Shown here: in pieces, positions 1 to 6,831 of the stretch
Numbering within the stretch: the stretch's first letter is position 1
Layout of the letters: each line of letters starts with the position of its first letter
Assembly: GCA_024404655.1 (NCBI GenBank)
Contig: JAKSPR010000054.1
Coordinates: 1 to 11,661 of the forward strand
DNA: 11,661 nucleotides
Direction: 5' to 3'
DNA from: Clostridia bacterium
Lineage (GTDB): Bacteria; Bacillota; Clostridia; Oscillospirales; CAG-272
Made by a program: the position numbers and the translations under genes
The notes under the pieces: model-generated
What the model was told of the DNA's origin: nothing
The model's input: the letters and a program-made list of their open reading frames with translations, nothing else
Database searches by the model: none

Positions 1-1
1 T

Positions 2-1078
2 GCCGACGACACCTTTACCGAGCCTTATGCGGTTCAGACCGCCGCCTGCGGTGGAGGCTTTTGTGAGACGCATACAGAGGTCTTCCGGCTCGGAGGGATC
101 GTCCCGCTGAAAACCGTGTCGGTGACAACGGTCTCCCCGCGCCTGCTTTATCCCGGCGGGATGCTGTTCGGCGTGCGCTGCGCAACGGACGGGATTCTCG
201 TGACCGGAATGGATGCCGTGGCAGGCGGGGTCTGTCCTGCAAAGGAAGCGGGTCTGCACATCGGGGACCGGATCATGGCAGCGGATGATACTCCCGTGGC
301 TACGGTGGGAGCGTTGTCCGACGCAGTTTCCCAAGCGGGGCGGGAGGGGCGTGCCGTCATCCTCACCGTCTGCCGCGGCGGGGAGGAGAGAACCTTTTCC
401 GTCATGCCGCTGCGCGGGGAGGATGGAGCTTTCCGCGCGGGACTGTGGACCAGGGACTGCGCCGCCGGTATCGGGACGGTGACGTTCATCGACCCGGAAA
501 CGTGCCTGTTCGGCGGGCTCGGACACGGGATATGCGATGCTGACACGGGAGAGCTTCTGCCGCTGGCCCGGGGGACGACCCTCGGCGTGAAGATCACGGG
601 CATTGTCCGTGGAAACGCCGGAGCACCGGGAGAACTGCGCGGCTGCTTTGACGGCTGCCGGACGGGATGTGTGACGGACAACACGGGAGCCGGGGTTTTC
701 GGTGCATTCTCCGCACTGCCGGATGTGGCCTCAGAAGCGCTGCCCATGGGGCTTTCTTCGGAGGTGCATGAAGGGGACGCAGAGATTCTTTGCACCCTTG
801 ATGATACCGGCATCGGGCGCTATAATATCCGCATCATGAAATGCTCCCATGAGGGCGGCAGCCGGAGCTTTCTTCTGGAAGTGACGGACGAAGCGCTGCT
901 TGCAAAGACCGGAGGCATCATTCAGGGCATGTCAGGGTCTCCCGTGATTCAGGACGGGCGTCTGATCGGGGCTGTGACCCATGTGCTGGTGAATCATCCC
1001 GAGAGGGGATACGGAATCTATATCGAGAATATGATCTCCGCCATGGGAATGGAACAGCGGGACGGCAAAGCTGCCTGA
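2..1078 (+). CDS. spoIVB: SpoIVB peptidase (S55 family), 5'-truncated by the window edge
   Basis: Serine peptidase which, in Bacillus, is secreted from the forespore into the intermembrane space and signals pro-sigma-K processing in the mother cell. The frame is open from base 2, so the GTG at 116 is internal and the true start lies upstream. The 358 visible residues show a short pre-PDZ segment with the family's PGG motif, a PDZ-like region (about residues 60-140 of the fragment) and the S55 peptidase domain. Catalytic candidates are His in GLGHGICD (codon 524-526), Asp in VTDEALL (887-889) and Ser in GMSGSP (932-934). The Asp-Ser spacing of 15 residues matches my recollection of B. subtilis SpoIVB. 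The C-terminal motif AVTHVLVNHPERGYGIYIE is typical. The expected N-terminal membrane anchor and the sigma-G-type promoter are outside the window. No spo0A follows, unlike in Bacillus. Confidence 0.95.
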   Translation, partial: ADDTFTEPYAVQTAACGGGFCETHTEVFRLGGIVPLKTVSVTTVSPRLLYPGGMLFGVRCATDGILVTGMDAVAGGVCPAKEAGLHIGDRIMAADDTPVATVGALSDAVSQAGREGRAVILTVCRGGEERTFSVMPLRGEDGAFRAGLWTRDCAAGIGTVTFIDPETCLFGGLGHGICDADTGELLPLARGTTLGVKITGIVRGNAGAPGELRGCFDGCRTGCVTDNTGAGVFGAFSALPDVASEALPMGLSSEVHEGDAEILCTLDDTGIGRYNIRIMKCSHEGGSRSFLLEVTDEALLAKTGGIIQGMSGSPVIQDGRLIGAVTHVLVNHPERGYGIYIENMISAMGMEQRDGKAA

Positions 1079-1103
1079 AACAGCAAAAAAAAGGCATAAA
1101 AAG

Positions 1104-1138
1104 GAACCGGAAACACATCGCAGATGGATTTCCGGTTC
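1104..1138. terminator. Bidirectional rho-independent terminator between converging genes
   Basis: Inverted repeat GAACCGGAAA (1104-1113) / TTTCCGGTTC (1129-1138), with an inner CATC/GATG pairing (1116-1119 with 1123-1126). On the + strand it is followed by CTCTTTCTGTT. On the - strand it is followed by a run of T (A-rich bases 1085-1102 on +). It lies between the spoIVB stop and the stop of the converging deacylase-like gene, so it probably serves both. Confidence 0.8.
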
Positions 1139-1154
1139 TCTTTCTGTTAAATAA

Positions 1155-1727
1155 TCAAGCGTTTTCTTCCGGCGGGAGCAGGTCAACGAACGTCGGCGCG
1201 TGTCCTGTGGCAGGCAGAAAGACGTTCAGAAGGTCTTCTGTCTTCATCTGCAAAGTCGCCGTGTTGATGCAGGGATGGCAGCCGAACATGGGAGCGTTCA
1301 GAAGCGCACGGTCGATGAGCAGACGGACTTTCTGCTCTTTGTCGAAAATCAGTCCCATGGCGGTGACGGAGCCGGGGGTCAGATTGAGCAGGGATTCCAT
1401 AGCGTCTTCCCCTGCAAAGGAAAGACGGGCGATGCCGAGCTCTTTGGAGAGATATTTCGTCTTGAAGGGTTTGTCGCCGGGCATAAGAAGCAGATAGAAT
1501 ACGGTCTTCTGCTGGTTGCAGAGGAAGAGATTCTTGCAGATGGGAAAACCGAAGAAAGCGTCGATCTCGGAGCAGGCCTCCATGGTCATGGCGGGCTCGT
1601 GGGCGGTCCATTCGTAAGCAATGCCTAACCTGTCAGGATAAGCAATGGTGTCAAGCTACATTGTCAGCGGGATGTGACCGTCGATGACTTCGGGGGCGGG
1701 AGCGGATGTATAACGTTTGAGTTTCAT
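1155..1727 (-). pseudogene. Prolyl-tRNA deacylase-like (YbaK/PrdX family) gene with an in-frame amber codon
   Basis: Family members hydrolyse Ala-tRNA(Pro) or related mischarged tRNA in trans to prolyl-tRNA synthetase. From the ATG at 1725-1727 (Shine-Dalgarno AAAGGA at 1734-1739, spacing 6) the frame runs 190 codons to TGA, but codon 24 is TAG (1656-1658). Family-like sequence resumes directly after the stop in the same frame (LGIAYEW..HEPAMTMEAC), so the domain's first strand is encoded downstream of the amber. No ATG, GTG or TTG occurs between the amber and the ATG at 1589. The downstream part carries KNLFLCN, MPGDKPFKTK (with the expected catalytic Lys) and GCHPCIN. A product starting at 1589 would be 144 aa and lack the N-terminal strand. 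The gene is the third of the flavoprotein-GNAT unit, and its Shine-Dalgarno overlaps the GNAT stop by one base. It could be a nonsense allele, a consensus error or readthrough; I favour a broken gene. Confidence 0.75.
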
Positions 1728-1738
1728 AAGATGTCCTT

Positions 1739-2293
1739 TCAGAAAATACGTTCAAAAAAGGTGATGGGTCTGCGTCCTGCGGGGAGTTTTTTCCAGACCT
1801 GTAAAGACAGCGTTTCACTGTGATCGGTCATGACAAAGCCGTTCTTTTCCAGCACACGGCAGGAGGCAGGATTGTCATCCATGACCCCGGCAATGACACC
1901 GTAGACCTTCTTCTGCGCAAGAATCCAGTCACAGAGCGCACCGACCGCCTCGGTCATGTAGCCATGACAGCGGAAAGCCTCGTCCGTGGAATAGCCGATC
2001 TCCACAAGTCCCAGCTTGTCCGGGTCTTTTTCTGGGGAGTTCATACAGGCGATAGAACCGATGCAGACGTTGTCTTCTTTTCTGTAGATCATGCGGTTTG
2101 AGTACCACGCAAAGCGGGCGGGGCTGTCATGGCGGGCGCGCTCGTCAAGTTCTTCCATGGCGGCATGAAATTCTTCGTCCCGCAGAGGATCACGGAGGGC
2201 GGCGTCAAATTCCCCGCGGGTTAAGGGAACGATGCGCAGACGGGCGGTCTCGATCGGCTCCAGGGGGATGAGGGTTTTTGAAAAAAGTCCCAT
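1739..2293 (-). CDS. GNAT-family N-acetyltransferase (RimJ/RimL-like)
   Basis: Cytoplasmic acetyl-CoA-dependent N-acetyltransferase of the GNAT_3 (RimJ/RimL-type) group; the substrate is unknown. The 184 residues are a normal single-domain length. Visible features are an N-terminal substrate-side segment beginning IETARLRIVPL (14-24), strand beta4 with VCIGSIACM (76-84), acetyl-CoA pyrophosphate-binding motif A RCHGYMTEAV (108-117, the R-x-x-G-x-x type), and motif B NPASCRVLEKNGF (141-153). The ATG follows the flavoprotein stop by three bases, with only a weak GGTGA upstream, so translational coupling is likely. Its own stop overlaps the Shine-Dalgarno of the next gene. Alternative roles such as ribosomal-protein or antibiotic acetylation cannot be told apart. 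Confidence 0.88.
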   Translation of the reverse strand: MGLFSKTLIPLEPIETARLRIVPLTRGEFDAALRDPLRDEEFHAAMEELDERARHDSPARFAWYSNRMIYRKEDNVCIGSIACMNSPEKDPDKLGLVEIGYSTDEAFRCHGYMTEAVGALCDWILAQKKVYGVIAGVMDDNPASCRVLEKNGFVMTDHSETLSLQVWKKLPAGRRPITFFERIF

Positions 2294-2296
2294 TGG

Positions 2297-4354
2297 TCAG
2301 TCACCGCGCTTCCGGTTGTAGACGTTTTCAAACCAGAGCTCCGCATCGGGGATGGGACGGACTGGGGAGAAGGCGCAGACGACGTCTCCCGTCTCACTGT
2401 CAAAGCGGACGGAACCGACTTTGTCTTTGTGGGCGGTATCAATAGCCTGATCGGCGGTGTCGGCAAGGAGTTCTTCCGCCGTTTTGTCCGTATAGACTGC
2501 CGAGCCGCGGGAAAGACCACCGTCGGCAAGATAGGATAGCATCGCGCCGGAATAGACATACTGGGTTAAAAGAATATCGTAGTTGATGAACATCTCCCGC
2601 ATGGCGTCGGTGTCTTTGACACGGTGGACGGAGAAGAAGGCGGCAAGCTGCAGACTGCGGTGACGGTGGAGCGCGTCCAGCGCGTCGGCACGGCGCAGGA
2701 AGGCGCCGCAGGCACTCATTTCTTTGGCAAATTTTTCACGCTCGGTGAGCAGCTGCGCACGGCTCATCCCATTTTCTTTGTCAAGGAGAGCAGCGGTGAG
2801 CTGCAGCGCATATTCCTCCTGCATGGCAACCTCTTCGGAATAGTCCTGCTGATAGGTATCGGATGCGGCGGGCTGCTTCAGACTGGCAAAGAAGCCTTTG
2901 GGCGCTGCGGGAGCGGCTTCTTTCTTTGTCCGGTGATAGTCCTCGGCGATTTTCTGCGCCGCACGGAAGGAACCGACCTGCGTGGAGTTCAGCGCTGTTC
3001 CGCCGGGACGGCAGATGCCGAAGGTACCGGCTGCCTCGCCGACCGGGAAGAAGTGACGGAGGGTCGGGTTCTCCCAGTCTGTGTTGACCGCAAGACCGCC
3101 GTTGTTGTGCTGGGCACAGACTGCGATCTCTAAAAGCTCTTTCGTTAAGTCAATACCGTGATCGGCATAGAGCCTGATGGCACGGGGATTCATTTTCGTA
3201 AGACGCGCAATGGGCGTTTCCAGCAGCGCGCCGGAATTGGAAAGATAACGGTAAGGCGTTTCCTCAAGCAGCGAGGAATCAAGACTGCCGTCCGCTTTTT
3301 CCGCACAGGAGGGGTTGCGGGTGAAGTCAAGATAGACTTTGTTGCCCCGCTCACATTCCGCAAAGACCGCAAGGTCGACAGAAGAGGAACCGCGCTCACC
3401 GCTTATCCGGATCTTGCGCGGGTCAAAGGGCCACTCGTAGCCTTTTAAGAAGATCGCCGTCAGCTGCTTTTTCGGATCGGGGAAATAGTCGGAGAGGAAT
3501 TCCCGCTCAACGCCGTTTTTGTCAACGGATATGTAGCGTGGGAGCACCTGCTGATAGGTACCGGACAGATTCCAGCGGAACTTGACGGAGGCAATGCCGT
3601 ATTGGGATTCCGTCAGGTTTTCGCCGGAGGCACCCGCATAGAAGGCCACACCGTGGGCGCAGGTCTGGCTTTCCGGATAGACCGTCGCCTGATAGATGGC
3701 AGAGGGTCCGCCTGCCGCCCAGATCATGTTTTCAAAGGAGAAAAGGACAAGCCCCATCGGGTTTGCGTCCGTAATCGCTTCTTCACAGAGCGCAGCACAG
3801 CCGCGGATGGTGCTGTTTTCGGTAAAAAGCCGGATGACACGGCAGTGGTCTATGATCGGAATGTTCTTGGAGAGAACCGATTTTTCAAGCGCTTCCGTCA
3901 TCAGCTTGGAGGTCAGAGGACCGCAGGAGGTCGCACGCATGGCAGGGTCGTGGTCCGTTTTGTAGCCCACATATTCTCCCGCTTCGTTCTGGGGGAAGGG
4001 GACACCCAGAGAGACTAACTTGAAGAAGGCGCGGGGAGAACCGGCAGCTTCACAGAGCGCAATGTCCCCGTGCATGGAACCGCAGTCAAAGAGCGTCTGC
4101 GCCATGCCGCGCACGGAATCAGGCATCCCGCCGGCCATAGTCAGCTTGTAGTAGGTCTGCTTGTCGGAGCCCGTGTTGCGGGAGGTGCCCATGTTGACCC
4201 CTTCCGTCAGAATGGCGATATCGGTCACTCCGAGGGCATGGAGACTGTCGGCCGCGTTGTAGCCCGCAGCGCCGGTGCCCACGATCACGGTGTGATAGGA
4301 GAGCTTGGGGACTTCGTAGGTTTTGCCCCAGTATTCAAAGGTTTCGGTGTTCAT
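2297..4354 (-). CDS. Uncharacterised FAD-dependent oxidoreductase (fumarate reductase/FrdA-like flavoprotein)
   Basis: Cytoplasmic flavoprotein of the FAD-binding-2 superfamily, 685 aa; reaction unknown. The Rossmann motif VIVGTGAAG is at 23-31. It is followed by GTSRNTGSDKQTYYK (56-70), a CGPLTSK motif (144-150), AQHNNGG (414-420, at the place of the family's HxxxGG segment) and the C-terminal FAD motif PVGEAAGTFG..RPGGTALNSTQVGSFRAA (437-466). A helical tail (about 500-640) corresponds to the SdhA/FrdA C-terminal domain. There is no signal peptide, no FMN-binding domain and no iron-sulfur or cytochrome partner nearby. I chose the ATG at 4354 because AAGGTGAG (4361-4368) lies six bases upstream; an in-frame TTG at 4375 sits upstream of that site and is not credible. 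It heads the unit with the GNAT and deacylase-like genes and lies just downstream of the OYE-SDR operon, which suggests shared metabolism. Confidence 0.85.
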   Translation of the reverse strand: MNTETFEYWGKTYEVPKLSYHTVIVGTGAAGYNAADSLHALGVTDIAILTEGVNMGTSRNTGSDKQTYYKLTMAGGMPDSVRGMAQTLFDCGSMHGDIALCEAAGSPRAFFKLVSLGVPFPQNEAGEYVGYKTDHDPAMRATSCGPLTSKLMTEALEKSVLSKNIPIIDHCRVIRLFTENSTIRGCAALCEEAITDANPMGLVLFSFENMIWAAGGPSAIYQATVYPESQTCAHGVAFYAGASGENLTESQYGIASVKFRWNLSGTYQQVLPRYISVDKNGVEREFLSDYFPDPKKQLTAIFLKGYEWPFDPRKIRISGERGSSSVDLAVFAECERGNKVYLDFTRNPSCAEKADGSLDSSLLEETPYRYLSNSGALLETPIARLTKMNPRAIRLYADHGIDLTKELLEIAVCAQHNNGGLAVNTDWENPTLRHFFPVGEAAGTFGICRPGGTALNSTQVGSFRAAQKIAEDYHRTKKEAAPAAPKGFFASLKQPAASDTYQQDYSEEVAMQEEYALQLTAALLDKENGMSRAQLLTEREKFAKEMSACGAFLRRADALDALHRHRSLQLAAFFSVHRVKDTDAMREMFINYDILLTQYVYSGAMLSYLADGGLSRGSAVYTDKTAEELLADTADQAIDTAHKDKVGSVRFDSETGDVVCAFSPVRPIPDAELWFENVYNRKRGD

Positions 4355-4401
4355 AATAATCTCACCTTTTCTCAATAAATCTGCCCGTAAAAAAGTTTTG
4401 A

Positions 4402-4477
4402 CCTATCAGGGTTTTGCCCTGATAGGGGTTGGGCCTTTTTCAAAAGGTTGCAGGGGCAAGGGGCGGAGCCCTTTGCC
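4402..4477. repeat. Cluster of three hairpins in the 5' region of the flavoprotein gene
   Basis: Three consecutive inverted repeats. CCTATCAGGG (4402-4411) / CCCTGATAGG (4417-4426) is perfect with a 5-base loop. CCTTTT/AAAAGG (4434-4447) has a 2-base centre. GGCAAGGGGC (4455-4464) / GCCCTTTGCC (4468-4477) is 10 bp with one G-T wobble and a 3-base loop. On the - strand the first is followed, after about seven bases, by a run of six T, so it could act as a leader attenuator. No coding capacity is evident. It resembles a dispersed intergenic repeat, but copy number cannot be judged here. Confidence 0.6.
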
Positions 4478-4533
4478 GACGCCCGCAGGTGGCGGAATGC
4501 CCTGACACTTCAAAAGCGCTATTTCTCTTTTCG

Positions 4534-4574
4534 TTTCCTTTTCTCTTTTTTCAAGAGAAAAAGAGAAAAGGAAA
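4534..4574. repeat. 17-bp perfect inverted repeat (purine/pyrimidine arms)
   Basis: TTTCCTTTTCTCTTTTT (4534-4550) and its exact reverse complement (4558-4574) are separated by the seven bases TCAAGAG. One arm is entirely pyrimidine and the other entirely purine. The upstream TTTCTCTTTTC (4522-4532) is a near copy of part of the left arm, so alternative pairings exist. It is in the 317-base gap (4355-4671) between the SDR stop and the flavoprotein start, together with the hairpin cluster and a terminator. Apart from these structures I see no gene and no convincing promoter in that gap. Confidence 0.7.
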
Positions 4575-4624
4575 GAATAGTTTGCAGAATCTCAATGTTC
4601 AGATGTACGAAAGTGTTATCAAGT

Positions 4625-4660
4625 AAAAACAGCGCCCCCGCCATCCGGCGGAGCCGCCGT
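4625..4660 (-). terminator. Rho-independent terminator of the OYE-SDR operon
   Basis: On the - strand, a few bases after the SDR stop, the GC-rich sequence GCTCCGCC..GGCGGGGGC can fold, with an alternative CGGCGG/CCGCCG pairing. It is followed by GCTGTTTTT (A run 4625-4629 on +). The position suits termination of the upstream five-gene operon. Confidence 0.65.
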
Positions 4661-4671
4661 TTCTTATCGAA

Positions 4672-5451
4672 TCAAAGTCTCGAAATATGGAATCCGCCGT
4701 CCATGTTGATGACGTCGCCCGTGGAGTAGGCAAAGAGTCCCGTTGTCAGACCCAGCACCGCTTTGCCGATGTCTTCCGGCTGACCCATGCGGCGGATCGG
4801 CAGAAGGCCGCCGGCAATCAGCTTTTCGTACTTGTCGCGTACGACGGCAGTCATGTCCGTCTGTACAATACCCGGACGCAGCTCGTAGACGTTGATGCGG
4901 TCTTCAGCAAGACGGTCGGCAAAGAGCTTTGTCACCATGGAAAGTCCGGCTTTGGAGATGCAGTATTCTCCACGGCTGGTGGAGGAGGTTTCGGAGGAAA
5001 TGGAGGTGATGAGGGTGATCATTTTGAAATCCTCATTGCCCGCATGACGCTCTTCGATCATACGCTTTGCCGCAAGCTGGGAAAGGAAGAACGTGCCTTT
5101 CAGATTGATGTCCAAGAGCCGCTGCATGCTTTCTTCCGTCATGTCGAGCAGATCCCCGCGGACAAGGGGCGCAACGCCCGCATTGTTGATGAGAAAATCC
5201 AGATGACCGAAACGGCGGTAGACTTCTTCAATGACGGCTTCCCGGTCAGCGGCAGAGGAAATGTCCCCCTGCATATAGAAGCTGTCGGGGTTCTTTTCTT
5301 TTAAGATCGTTTCGTATTCGGAAACGGCATCTGCGGGTTTGGTTCCCACACCGCAGACGGTGATGCCGTTTTCGGCAAGCAAAAGGGAGATTCCCCGTCC
5401 GATACCGCGCGCGGCACCGGTGACGAGAGCAACTTTTTTCTCGTTTGTCAT
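4672..5451 (-). CDS. Short-chain dehydrogenase/reductase (classical SDR, FabG-like)
   Basis: NAD(P)-dependent alcohol/ketone oxidoreductase, 259 aa, the usual size for a classical SDR. Visible are the cofactor motif TGAARGIG (11-18), NNAG (89-92), the active-site Asn of DINLKG (116), the catalytic set Ser150-Tyr163-Lys167, the PG turn in ELRPGIVQTDM (190-200), and the C-terminal INMDGGFHI typical of the family. The Shine-Dalgarno CTCCTTT (5463-5469 on +) is 11 bases from the ATG, and the OYE-family gene ends 25 bases upstream. It is the last gene of the operon before the 4625-4660 terminator. Automatic naming would say 3-ketoacyl-ACP reductase, but no fatty-acid genes are nearby. A catabolic sugar-acid, polyol or sterol-like substrate is equally possible. 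Confidence 0.9.
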   Translation of the reverse strand: MTNEKKVALVTGAARGIGRGISLLLAENGITVCGVGTKPADAVSEYETILKEKNPDSFYMQGDISSAADREAVIEEVYRRFGHLDFLINNAGVAPLVRGDLLDMTEESMQRLLDINLKGTFFLSQLAAKRMIEERHAGNEDFKMITLITSISSETSSTSRGEYCISKAGLSMVTKLFADRLAEDRINVYELRPGIVQTDMTAVVRDKYEKLIAGGLLPIRRMGQPEDIGKAVLGLTTGLFAYSTGDVINMDGGFHISRL

Positions 5452-5476
5452 GATGGTATGTGCTCCTTTGGAAGAC

Positions 5477-6793
5477 TTACTTTTTCATGCAGAATTCCCG
5501 GTACAGGGGGAGATAGATTTCCTGATCCCGCAGAGGACAGCCGGTGGTGTGATGAGAGCGCATGATGTCCGTGCACTTGGAGCAGGTGACACAGGTGCGC
5601 TTTCTGTCAAACTGACCTGCGATCATGTCTTTTGCAAAATCCGGATAGGCGAAGGCCATGCGTCCGAAGCCCACCAGCGTGGTGAGACCGTCGCGGATGG
5701 CGCCTGCCGCAACATAGGGTGCATATTCACGGAAGAAACTGTAGCCTGCGCCGACAACGGCGATATCCGGGAAGTGCTTCTGCAGCTCTCCCGTCCAGCG
5801 GATCATGCGTGCGGCACCGATCAGCGGGTCCTCCGGAATTTCACCGCCCAACGTGTGGGGACGGTTGATGTGGGGCGTCAGATAGGGCGTACCCATGGTG
5901 ATGTTGATGCAGCCGATGCCGAGGGCCTTCATTTCGCCCACCAGACGGTCGATCTCCGTAAAGTCGGGGATCATGGGATCGTCACGGCGGCAGCCGAAGC
6001 CGTAGGGATATTCCATCGCATCATAGAGATTGAAGCGGGAGGCAAGGAAGACTTTGTTTCCGAACTCACGTGCGGTGTCTGCAATGATGGTGCGGAACAG
6101 CTTCGTGCGGTTTTCATAGGAGCCGCCGTAGGGACCTTCGCGGTCAAAGGCGGCAAGGGTCTCGCCAAGGAGATACTTGTGGCAGGCTTTTACGTCGATG
6201 CCGTCAAATCCGGCTTCCACGGCAAGAGCGGCCTGCTCGGCGTAAAGCTCCGGCAGGGTATCAAGATAAGCGTCGTCGACCAGCGGGATCTCGTCGTGGT
6301 CGTGGAACTTCGTTGCGTCAAAGAGGGGGTTTTTGTAGAGTACCAGCGGGTGGAGTGTGCCTTCCGGCGCAGAGAAACGGCCGGAGTGGGTCAGCTGGGC
6401 AATGAAGGGCTTGCCGCCGGACAGGGTATGATAGCGGTCCACAAGACGCTTGAAGGAATCGAGATTCTCTTTTGTGATGCGCAGCTGATGAGCGCTGGAC
6501 TGACCTTCATGGCAGACGGCGATGGCTTCGCTCCATGCCATGGAAGCGCCGCCTTTTGCAAAACGCTCGTAGCGGCGGGTGGTCAGATCGGTGGGGGAAC
6601 CGTCGAAGTCGGCATCGAAACCCTCCATCGGGTGAACGATCAGAGAGTTTGCAAGGGTGATATCACTGCCCGGCAGCTTCGGGGTGCGGGCAAGGGGAGA
6701 AAGATCTTCGGAGCAGGGAATGGAAACACCCAGCTTGTCCGCAGCGGACAGAAGATCGTCAAGGGAACGGTAGTTAAAGGGGTACTGTGCCAT
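5477..6793 (-). CDS. OYE-family NADH:flavin oxidoreductase with a C-terminal Fe-S cysteine motif
   Basis: FMN TIM-barrel reductase of the Old Yellow Enzyme / 2,4-dienoyl-CoA reductase group, which as a family reduces activated C=C bonds. It has 438 aa. Features are an early HPMEG segment (54-58), QLTHSGR (133-139), the active-site strand DVKACHKYL (200-208), YGGSYENR (222-229), the FMN-phosphate region VGFGR (374-378), and cysteines 401, 404, 407 and 419 (CxxCxxC-x11-C), which suit a [4Fe-4S] cluster as in FadH and BaiCD. The C-terminal FAD/NAD domain of those roughly 640-residue enzymes is absent. I chose the ATG at 6793 because a perfect AAGGAGG (6803-6809) sits nine bases upstream. It lies 38 bases after the hydroxyacid dehydrogenase and 25 before the SDR. 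The substrate is not recognisable. Confidence 0.88.
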   Translation of the reverse strand: MAQYPFNYRSLDDLLSAADKLGVSIPCSEDLSPLARTPKLPGSDITLANSLIVHPMEGFDADFDGSPTDLTTRRYERFAKGGASMAWSEAIAVCHEGQSSAHQLRITKENLDSFKRLVDRYHTLSGGKPFIAQLTHSGRFSAPEGTLHPLVLYKNPLFDATKFHDHDEIPLVDDAYLDTLPELYAEQAALAVEAGFDGIDVKACHKYLLGETLAAFDREGPYGGSYENRTKLFRTIIADTAREFGNKVFLASRFNLYDAMEYPYGFGCRRDDPMIPDFTEIDRLVGEMKALGIGCINITMGTPYLTPHINRPHTLGGEIPEDPLIGAARMIRWTGELQKHFPDIAVVGAGYSFFREYAPYVAAGAIRDGLTTLVGFGRMAFAYPDFAKDMIAGQFDRKRTCVTCSKCTDIMRSHHTTGCPLRDQEIYLPLYREFCMKK

Positions 6794-6831
6794 GGGGGTT
6801 GTCCTCCTTCGGATGTTCGGATAAGATAAAG

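Noticed and set aside
1656..1658. Genome-wide amber recoding (pyrrolysine or similar) as an explanation for the TAG
   Set aside because: The gene at 8959-9648 ends naturally in TAG, no recoding machinery is in the window, and a deacylase is not a known pyrrolysine protein.
4323..4729. Short overlapping + strand frames in the hairpin-rich gap
   Set aside because: They run through inverted repeats, lack ribosome binding sites, and are low-complexity (KKRK/FSFR-type) translations of the hairpin arms.
5339..6829. Long open frame on the + strand antisense to the OYE-family gene
   Set aside because: Its codons mirror the well-supported - strand gene, it has no recognisable domain and no Shine-Dalgarno, and its composition is typical of a GC-rich antisense shadow.
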